Positions 1-5,700 of a stretch of DNA of 7,527 nt are shown in pieces; positions within the stretch are counted from its first letter, which is position 1; each line of letters starts with the position of its first letter. The translations under genes and the position numbers were made by a program. The notes beneath the pieces were generated by a model, which saw only the letters and a program-made list of their open reading frames with translations, had not been told where the DNA came from and did no database searches. Origin of the DNA: DHVE2 group archaeon (GTDB taxonomy: Archaea > Thermoplasmatota > Thermoplasmata > Thermoplasmatales > Aciduliprofundaceae); assembly GCA_015520985.1 (NCBI GenBank), contig WAOY01000224.1, positions 1 to 7,527 on the forward strand. Reading direction: 5' to 3'.

Positions 1-665
1 CAGAAGAATATGGAGGCGAAGGTGATGTAGATGAAGTTGTAAACGATGTAGGGGTAATCCCTGGTGAACTCGTTGAAGGGCCCTGTGAGGGAGAGGAGAT
101 CGAAAAGGGGCCATATCCTCGGGGTGCTTATGGCGACTATCGACACGTATACGGAGAAGGTGGAAGCCAGTGCAACCGCGATACGCTGAACCCTGCCCAG
201 GGGCTTCATCTTCACGAGGATGTACACGAAGATCAGAGCGAGAAGGATGGCGAATTCCACCTGGTGTCCCCGGTGGAGATAGGTGGGGTCACTCTCGAAG
301 AAGCTCATGGCCATGTTGGCCCACGTGTAGGGCGAGGGATAACTGTACCCCGATGTTCTCCCGAAGATGAAGCGGTCAACGATCGGTGGCAGCAGGATCA
401 CGGGCACGGCCACCGAAATCGCAGACGCGATTCTGTCCGCCTTCTCCCCTGTTATGGCCTTAAGGGCGAGGAAGATGAACATGAAGACCATCAGATAGTA
501 AGAGCAGGCATGCAGAAAGTACAGGCGGGTCACGTGCTCATACCCGAAAAAGGATATTTCCAAGTAGTGCCTAATCGCCGAGAAAACAATCACGAGGAAC
601 ACGAGGGCCCATATGGGCACCTCGAGCCCTTCGGCCTTCTCCACCAAGCGCTCCAGGGTTTTCAT
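1..665 (-). CDS. multi-pass membrane protein of unknown function (C-terminus outside window)
   Basis: An open frame on the minus strand starts with ATG at 665 and runs without a stop through the left edge (221 codons). I do not recognise the family. Hydrophobic segments lie at about residues 17-30, 52-68, 80-95, 134-151, 160-180 and 206-221, so this is an integral membrane protein with at least five or six spans. Possible conserved-looking points are LPPIVDRF (92-99), a Tyr/Pro-rich loop (107-114) and a charged HRGHQVEF stretch (131-138) before the fourth span. The loops carry Arg/Lys clusters at 69-78 and 152-161. The start is supported by a TATA-like element about 30 bp upstream. GAGG touches the ATG directly, too close for a normal ribosome binding site, so initiation is probably almost leaderless. 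It is divergent from the UPF0251 gene. A transporter, glycosyltransferase or prenyltransferase-like membrane enzyme is possible, but nothing visible decides. Confidence 0.82.
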   Translation of the reverse strand, partial: MKTLERLVEKAEGLEVPIWALVFLVIVFSAIRHYLEISFFGYEHVTRLYFLHACSYYLMVFMFIFLALKAITGEKADRIASAISVAVPVILLPPIVDRFIFGRTSGYSYPSPYTWANMAMSFFESDPTYLHRGHQVEFAILLALIFVYILVKMKPLGRVQRIAVALASTFSVYVSIVAISTPRIWPLFDLLSLTGPFNEFTRDYPYIVYNFIYITFASIFF

Positions 666-690
666 CCTCAAGTTATAATGCCCGCCGCGG

Positions 691-698
691 TGATAAAC
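691..698 (-). promoter_or_regulatory. TATA-like box for the membrane protein gene
   Basis: On the minus strand this reads GTTTATCA with a purine-rich AGAAAG just upstream that could serve as the B recognition element. Its centre lies about 30 bp before the ATG at 665, which predicts a leader of only a few bases. The match to the archaeal TATA consensus is moderate. Confidence 0.4.
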
Positions 699-723
699 CT
701 TTCTCCGCGGATGCGCGGAAGGC

Positions 724-736
724 ATAAATATTAAAT
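724..736 (+). promoter_or_regulatory. TATA box of the UPF0251-DtxR operon
   Basis: The AT-rich stretch ATAAATATTAAAT is centred about 23 bp before the ATG at 753, in an otherwise GC-rich divergent spacer. That distance puts the transcription start at or next to the A of the ATG. No purine-rich ribosome binding site precedes the start, so the first gene is probably translated from a leaderless mRNA. Confidence 0.6.
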
Positions 737-752
737 CGCATTTGTGTAATTA

Positions 753-1076
753 ATGAGAGAGCGCCGCGGTAGAGGACGCAGGAAATTCGCCAGGTGGATT
801 TCGTACATTCCCCCCGTGAACACCTATTCGCCAGTGGGCGTGCCCTACAAGAGGAGCGTCATCGTGACCTACTCCGAGCTGGAGGCGATGCGCCTGGTCG
901 ATGTTCTCGGGCTCACCCAGGAGGAGGCCGCCGCGAGGATGGGAATCTCGCGAAAAACGCTCTGGTACGAGCTCAAGAGCGGGAGGAAGAAGGTGACGGA
1001 GGCGATACTGAACGGGTGGAACATAGAAATCAGGGGAGAGAACTACTATTACCGGGGGGAGGAGCAGAATGAGTGA
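753..1076 (+). CDS. UPF0251 / DUF134 family helix-turn-helix DNA-binding protein
   Basis: This 107-residue protein matches the UPF0251 (DUF134) family over its full length. It has a basic N-terminus (residues 2-11), the segment with YSPVGVP (25-31), the family-typical region YSELEAMRLVDVLGLTQEEAA (40-60), a helix-turn-helix with MGISRKTLW (63-71), and a C-terminal NG.(N)IEIRGENYYY tail (87-100). The helix-turn-helix resembles sigma factor region 4, so a role as transcription regulator is likely; its targets are unknown. Family members are common in archaea and some bacteria. The start is fixed by a TATA box about 23 bp upstream, consistent with a leaderless message. The end overlaps the DtxR-family gene by 8 bp (ATGAGTGA), so the two are co-transcribed and probably translationally coupled. 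Length is normal for the family. Confidence 0.93.
   Translation: MRERRGRGRRKFARWISYIPPVNTYSPVGVPYKRSVIVTYSELEAMRLVDVLGLTQEEAAARMGISRKTLWYELKSGRKKVTEAILNGWNIEIRGENYYYRGEEQNE
1058..1064 (+). promoter_or_regulatory. strong ribosome binding site for the DtxR-family gene
   Basis: GGAGGAG, within a longer G-rich run from 1054, ends 4 bases before the ATG at 1069 and lies inside the 3' end of the UPF0251 gene. It fixes the downstream start. It contrasts with the leaderless first gene of the same operon: internal genes need a Shine-Dalgarno site. Confidence 0.85.
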
Positions 1077-1539
1077 GAAGGAGGAGGACTACCTCAAAGC
1101 CATCTACGTCATCTGCAGGGAGCGCGGCTTCGCCAGGAGCGTTGAGATCGCCGAGGCTCTCGGTGTGAAACCGGCCAGCGTAACGGACATGCTCAAAAAG
1201 CTCCAGGAGAAGGGGTTCGTGAGGTACGAGAAGTACCGGGGGATAATAATAACCGACGAGGGGAAGAGAATCGCCGAGGTGCTCCTGCATCGTGACGCGG
1301 TGATAAAAGAATTCTTCGGTATATTTGGAGTGGATGAGAAGAACGCGGATGTCATCGCCAACAAGATCGAGCATTACATCGACGACGAGAGTTTCGAGAG
1401 GATAGAGAAATTCGTCAAGTTCGTGGACAGTTTCAAGGGCAATCCACGGTGGCTGGAGCACTTCCAGGAGTTCATGGAGACTGGAAAATTACCGGAGTGC
1501 GAGAGGGTACGTCAGAACTCGAAGGATAATCCGGCGTAA
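1069..1539 (+). CDS. DtxR/MntR-family metal-dependent transcriptional regulator
   Basis: This 156-residue protein has the two-domain core of the DtxR/MntR family. A winged helix covers about residues 5-63, with the recognition region VKPASVTDMLKKLQEKG (33-49) and wing YEKYRGIIITDEGK (53-66). An all-helical dimerisation and metal domain follows, with FFGIFGVDE (82-90) and KIEHYI (99-104). There is no C-terminal SH3-like domain, so it has the short MntR/SirR layout. Such proteins repress metal-uptake or redox genes when loaded with Mn or Fe. By alignment from memory with Bacillus MntR, D7, E101 and H102 keep the ligands, but E11, H77 and E99 correspond to K10, D76 and N98 here (H74 lies two residues before D76). 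Metal choice is therefore uncertain. It is the second gene of an operon with UPF0251. The last residues, after about 146, overlap the convergent hydrolase gene. Confidence 0.93.
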   Translation: MSEKEEDYLKAIYVICRERGFARSVEIAEALGVKPASVTDMLKKLQEKGFVRYEKYRGIIITDEGKRIAEVLLHRDAVIKEFFGIFGVDEKNADVIANKIEHYIDDESFERIEKFVKFVDSFKGNPRWLEHFQEFMETGKLPECERVRQNSKDNPA

Positions 1540-2168
1540 CCCGCCTTCGCCCTATCTCCGAGCTTTTCCCTGAATATCCTCCTCGCTTCATCGCCCGTGC
1601 AGTGTATCCCGTATACCTCGCCCACGTCCAATTTATCGAATACTTCGGCGATTTTCTCTATTTTCCTCCGTGACGCGCTTCCCAGGTGAAATCCGCCGAT
1701 TACGATGTCAATCTGCTCGGTCAGTTGGTGAGCTCTCCTGGTCAGATTGTCTATGCCCGGATGCGAGCATCCAACGAGGAGTGCGGTTTTCTCCGAGCCG
1801 TGGACGATCAGTCCCTGTTCCCTGATGGCAAGTCCCATTACCCCGGTTGTCTGGGCGAAATCCTCTATTTTCGTGGGGTTCCTGCAAACTTCACCCACCG
1901 TACCAATTTTCTCGGGCAGGCAGATGTGATCTGAGAATTTCAGGGCATAATTCATCCCGCCGGCGTGATCCCAGTGAGCGTGGGAGATCACGAGATGATC
2001 AAATCTACCCGTGATACCAAGGCGGCGCATGTTATCCTCCAGCACCCTTGCGTCGGGGCCCGTGTCGAACAGGATTCTTTTATACGCTTCTATGAGTACA
2101 CTTAGGCCCCACGCAGCCTTCAGGCCCTTCATGGCCCTGTTGTCCACGACGACGGTGAGTTTCGCCAT
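1512..2168 (-). CDS. metallo-beta-lactamase-fold hydrolase, COG1237 type
   Basis: This 218-residue protein has the metal-binding signature HAHWDHAGG (H63, H65, D67, H68) after ILFDTGP (32-38), then VGCSHPGI (H136), GGFHLG (H161) and GIHCTG (H189, C190). This set is typical of the archaeal MBL group often labelled 7,8-dihydropterin-6-methyl-4-(beta-D-ribofuranosyl)aminobenzene-5'-phosphate synthase, after the methanogen enzyme of methanopterin synthesis. In non-methanogens the substrate is unknown, so only a soluble dinuclear-metal hydrolase or transferase is safe. I chose the ATG at 2168 because relatives begin near a VVVDN-like strand and because a TATA box lies 24-25 bp before it, implying a leaderless message. 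The frame is open back to a GTG at 2249, which would add 27 poorly fitting residues. It is convergent with the DtxR-family gene and overlaps its end by 28 bp. Confidence 0.88.
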   Translation of the reverse strand: MAKLTVVVDNRAMKGLKAAWGLSVLIEAYKRILFDTGPDARVLEDNMRRLGITGRFDHLVISHAHWDHAGGMNYALKFSDHICLPEKIGTVGEVCRNPTKIEDFAQTTGVMGLAIREQGLIVHGSEKTALLVGCSHPGIDNLTRRAHQLTEQIDIVIGGFHLGSASRRKIEKIAEVFDKLDVGEVYGIHCTGDEARRIFREKLGDRAKAGYAGLSFEF

Positions 2169-2187
2169 GCGGGAGGTATCGACCAGG

Positions 2188-2197
2188 AATATTAAAA
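2188..2197 (-). promoter_or_regulatory. TATA box of the MBL-fold hydrolase gene
   Basis: On the minus strand this reads TTTTAATATT, preceded by purine-rich GGAAAAG that fits a B recognition element. Its centre is 24-25 bp before the ATG at 2168. CCTCCC precedes the ATG in place of a Shine-Dalgarno site. Both points support leaderless initiation at 2168 and argue against the upstream GTG at 2249. Confidence 0.6.
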
Positions 2198-2270
2198 CAC
2201 TTTTCCAGAGACCTTGGAGGATGCGTACCTTTCGTGTGAGGATATCCACCGTGCTCCCCCAAAGAAAATC

Positions 2271-2277
2271 TTAAATA
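2271..2277 (+). promoter_or_regulatory. TATA box of the tRNA-Tyr gene
   Basis: TTAAATA follows the A-rich AAAGAAAATC (2261-2270), a good B recognition element. Its centre is about 29 bp before the mature tRNA 5' end at 2303, placing transcription start around 2299-2301 with a leader of only a few bases for RNase P to remove. Confidence 0.65.
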
Positions 2278-2302
2278 CATCGTGATAATAACGGGCAATT
2301 GT

Positions 2303-2423
2303 CCCGGCTTAGCTCAGTCTGGCTAGAGCGGCGGACTGTAGTTGGGTTCCGCACCCCGGGGCGGGTGCCAAACGCCGCTCAGCAGAGATCCGCAGGTCCC
2401 CGGTTCGAATCCGGGAGCCGGGA
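2303..2423 (+). tRNA. tRNA-Tyr (anticodon GTA), intron-containing
   Basis: All four arms fold by eye. The acceptor is CCCGGCT (2303-2309) with AGCCGGG (2416-2422), seven pairs, and A73 at 2423. T8 A9 lie at 2310-2311. The D stem is GCTC (2312-2315) with GAGC (2326-2329). The anticodon stem is GCGGA (2331-2335) with TCCGC (2389-2393). The anticodon GTA is at 2338-2340. The T stem is CCCGG (2399-2403) with CCGGG (2411-2415) around TTCGAAT. C1-G72 with A73 is the known identity set of archaeal tRNA-Tyr. The exons are 2303-2341 and 2388-2423, giving a 75-nt mature tRNA without encoded CCA. The gene has its own TATA box and ends 8 bases from the stop of the convergent small gene. Confidence 0.97.
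2342..2387 (+). other. tRNA-Tyr intron with bulge-helix-bulge splice motif
   Basis: The 46-nt intron sits at the canonical 37/38 position. The central 4-bp helix is CTGT (2336-2339) with GCAG (2382-2385), including one G-U pair. The 3-nt bulges are 2340-2342 and 2386-2388, with predicted cuts after 2341 and after 2387. Beyond the 5' bulge, 2343-2346 pairs with 2378-2381. Inside, GCACCC (2351-2356) pairs with GGGTGC (2363-2368) over a 6-nt loop. This is a textbook substrate for archaeal splicing endonuclease. Confidence 0.93.
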
Positions 2424-2431
2424 CTTCTCCA

Positions 2432-2701
2432 TCACACCTGCAGAATGGCGCCGTGGTCTCTCTTGTTCCACTTCTCCGATATACCGTGCTTAACCCTGCG
2501 GTTTACCTCTTCGTCTCCGTTCCTCTTAAGGGAGAGGACCACTATTATGAACTTCCTCCCGGCCCAGAGCTCCTCGGGTATATCGTAAACAACACGCGGT
2601 TCAACCGTTCTCAGGGCCTTCTCCTCTGCAAGATCGCCCTCGTCCTTCGGTGGATAATACCACTCCCTGTCCTCCAGCTCCCCTGGCGGTGCCGGCCACA
2701 C
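2432..2701 (-). CDS. small hypothetical protein, leaderless GTG start
   Basis: This is an 89-residue protein I do not recognise. It is highly charged. The N-terminus is rich in Pro and aromatics (WPAPP at 2-6, WYYPP at 14-18). An acidic stretch follows (19-28), then a likely beta-strand core RKFIIVVLSLKRNG (49-62) and a basic C-terminal part (68-82). It has no signal peptide, membrane span or cysteine. Codon choice (AGG, ATA, GAG, AAG, CTC) matches neighbouring genes, and a clear TATA box lies 26 bp before the GTG at 2701, the expected distance for a leaderless mRNA. These two points are why I regard it as real. It lies 64 bp downstream of the protease gene on the same strand, but a T-rich terminator and its own promoter suggest separate transcription. 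It converges on the tRNA-Tyr gene. No function can be assigned. Confidence 0.7.
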   Translation of the reverse strand: MWPAPPGELEDREWYYPPKDEGDLAEEKALRTVEPRVVYDIPEELWAGRKFIIVVLSLKRNGDEEVNRRVKHGISEKWNKRDHGAILQV

Positions 2702-2723
2702 AAAGAACGTATCCGCGCAAAAG

Positions 2724-2731
2724 TATTTAAA
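2724..2731 (-). promoter_or_regulatory. TATA box of the 89-residue protein gene
   Basis: On the minus strand this reads TTTAAATA, a near-perfect archaeal TATA box preceded by AAAAT-type upstream bases. Its centre is about 26 bp before the GTG at 2701, so the transcript should begin at or within a base of the start codon. Confidence 0.68.
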
Positions 2732-2740
2732 TTTTCGTCA

Positions 2741-2775
2741 AGAAAAGAAAAAAGAGGCGAGGGAATCAGTCCCTC
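2741..2775 (-). terminator. terminator of the subtilase gene
   Basis: On the minus strand GAGGGA (2775-2770) can pair with TCCCTC (2764-2759) across a 5-nt loop that contains most of the TGA stop codon (2768-2766). A pyrimidine-rich tract with a TTTTTT run and further T runs follows down to about 2741. Archaeal termination depends mainly on the T-run, which is well placed here between the protease stop and the next promoter. Confidence 0.6.
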
Positions 2776-5700
2776 CTGGTTCTCAGCGCTGCAAAGAGCA
2801 CCAGCACAACGAGGAGCACTGCAAGTATACCGTCGCTGAACTCCGGAATGGCATTGCTCACAGTGAAGGTGGAATCGGAGGAATCTATGACATGCAGGCC
2901 TGTGTCGTCGTACACTATGACCCTTACCAGATAGTTGTTGCCATCGTTCACCGACGTGGTATCCCAGTCAATCGAATTTCCGGTGCTCTTGCCTATGTAG
3001 TACCAGGTGTTTCCTCCGTCATCGCTGTAGTACACCTCTGCGTGATCAACCGCACTGTCGTCGCTGGCGGTCCAAGTGATGGTGACCACACCGCTCACAG
3101 TCTCGCCCCCGTTGGGATAGGTAACCTGCGCGCTGGGATGATGATTGCTCCCTAGGAGCCACACAATGGCCTGATCCATAAGCAGGTTCCTCTGCGCCTC
3201 CGTACTTATGTCCTGGAACGCAAGTCCAAGGTACACGGTGCGATACGTCGTTGCGTCATGCCTCACTCCTGCGATCTTGTTACTCGCGTCGTCGTACTGC
3301 AGGAAGGTAACTCCTCCGTTCTGCGCCTTCAGATCTTCGGGGTACAGCCCGCCGATGGTGTCCACAAGGGAGTCGCTTATTCCGTCACCTACGGGATCTC
3401 CGCTAACCCCGGTCACATGCCTGCCGCCGGAATCGTCGTTGTTGAACCCGGAGCCGAGGTAATTCTCTATGAATCCCTGAACGGTAGTTGAAGCCCAGGG
3501 CGAATTCTGCGTGTCGTAGGCAGCCCATCCAATGTCCTGACCTATTATGAACAGGCGTCCTCCGTTGTCCAGATACGGCTCCAGGACCTGTGTAACGTCA
3601 TCGTCGTCTATCGGCGGATACCCATCGGCGGTGTCCCAAACCACCACGCGATACTGCTGCACATAAGCCAGGGTGGGTCTACCCTGCGCCGCATAGTGCC
3701 ACACGCCGTAGGTCCACCCGTTGGCGGAGAGGGAATTCATTATGTACTCCTCCCAGTTTGAACTCGGGCTATCATCGTCCACGATGAGCACATCTCCCCG
3801 TGGCAAGGTGGTGAAGCTGAGCGATCCGGATACCATGTGACCCACGCGGTCCCAGGCACTTACATCCACGTAATATGTGGTGTTGGGCGTAAGGTTGTAA
3901 AGCAGAACACGGTGGGTTCCGTAGGTGAAGTTGGTGTCCCTTATCACTGAGCTGAGGGATGCCTGATTATCCCCGAACCTGAGGGTGTAGTTTGTGTAAT
4001 CATCCGTGTCCCAGACCACGTAAGCCTGGTTATCGGCAACGTCCTCCACGTGGAGGTTGTTAAGCGATGGGGCGGAGGCATCCACATGGGCATTGGCACT
4101 AGACTGCCCGTAGGTGGCTATGATCTCATCTCCATCGCTAACAGCAAGCTTTCCAGCCGCGCTGGTGGGGGATGTCTGGACGGTGCCCACGAAAACATGG
4201 CTCCCCGCAGCGGTTTCAGTAAGGGTCACATCGAGCCCGCTTGAATCCGTGGTGCTGCTTATGTGAGCGGTCACGGTCCCAGATGATGCGGTGTCAACGA
4301 CCCTTATCGTAATGACATCGTTCTCGCTGTACACGTTCTTATCAAGGTCTATGCTCGAGGATGTGTCAAGGTCTCCTGTGATCACAAGAGCGAATGGCTG
4401 TGCCACCGCGACGCTGTATCCCACCACACGTATCGTCCAGGTGCCGGTTGCCGGGCTGTTGACCCATATCTCCTCCTCGGGGTTAACACGATCGTAACTG
4501 CTCGGATTGGCCGATGAATACACCGAACCTATGGTGCTCCCGCTGAATATATTCCCATGGTACTCGGTGCCGTCAGGGGCTATGGCCACAAGATCGAGAT
4601 CGTTCACAAGCGCCGTCGATGCACCCGGCACGCCGGGATAATCGGTCCACACGAGGGTTATTTTGAGGTCCTCTGATGAACTGCTCACCACGACCTTGCG
4701 CTCCCAGGTCTCGCCGGTGACTATGCCCCGGGAACCGTCAAATCCGTGGTCGTACACGAGCAGTTTGCGGGAATCTCCTGGGAAGTAGAGCACGTTCTCC
4801 AGGTGCAGCCTGCCGAACCCCTGATCGTTGTTCGGGAATGTCATACCGTTGTACGGATGATCCGCTGCGCCGTTGCCGGTGGCCTGGTCCGCGGAGTTAA
4901 TGGCCATCGCCTTGAGCAAGGCGTTGGATGGGGTAAAGGCATAGCCAGTTCCTTTGCTTCCGGTGGGATAATACCCGTCGGTGAAGTACTGCCTCACCAG
5001 CGCCATGGCGCCGGCGGCGTTGGGCGTGGCCATGGAGGTACCCTGCATGCTTGTTATACCCCCATTGTTGGAAGTGGGATCACCATCGCTGTCCGCAGAG
5101 TCTATGGCCACACCCGGAGAAACTATGGTGGGCTTCAGCCTGCCATCCGCGGTTGGTCCCCTGGATGAGAATCCTGCGATGTCCTGAAGGGTCTCGCTTC
5201 CGGACCAGGAACTATCGTCACCGAGCGCACCCACACTGATGCAGTCCTTGGCGGTCGCCGGTGAGCCCGCGGTGTTGGTGTTTGAACCGGCATTTCCGTT
5301 GGCGAAGAGAACGAGGTAATCCGGGTGGCTCCACATGAACTGGTCAACGTTCATGGCTTCTCCGGTGTAACCGTTGGCACTCCCTCCCCAGGAGTGGCTG
5401 GAGATCCTGGCACCGTCGTGGTACATCCAGAAGAAGTGTATGTTGAGGTCATCAGGCAGACTCAGGGAATCCCCGCTGCCACCTATGTCCACGAAACTCA
5501 GCTTCGCACTCGGGGCCTCTCCGTTGTACTGCGCATCCGAAGAGCTGTAGGGCGTGGCATTGCCTGCGATGCTTCCGGCGACGTGCGTTCCGTGGCCGGA
5601 AGAGTCGAGGTCATGGTCATCAACGTAGGTCCAGTAGTGCACAATTTTCCTGTGGCTGTAATCCGGATCAGGTAGGTTGTTGATGTCGTAGTTCTTCGGG

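Noticed and set aside
264..734. 156-codon plus-strand open frame
   Set aside because: It is antisense to the membrane protein gene; its translation is His/Arg/Glu-rich without any domain, while the opposite strand gives a coherent hydrophobic protein.
1512..2168. Calling the MBL-fold protein a beta-lactamase or ribonuclease
   Set aside because: The motif set with GCSHPGI, GGFHL and GIHCTG fits the COG1237 group, and no beta-CASP region is present.
2301..2424. Alternative tRNA boundaries with acceptor 2301-2307 paired to 2418-2424
   Set aside because: This register leaves two extra bases before the conserved T8-A9 and puts T at position 73. The 2303-2423 register gives T8, A9, C1-G72 and A73 as expected for archaeal tRNA-Tyr.
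2299..2839. Plus-strand open frames running across the tRNA
   Set aside because: They read through the structured tRNA-Tyr and then antisense to the 89-residue gene; the RNA structure fully explains the first part.
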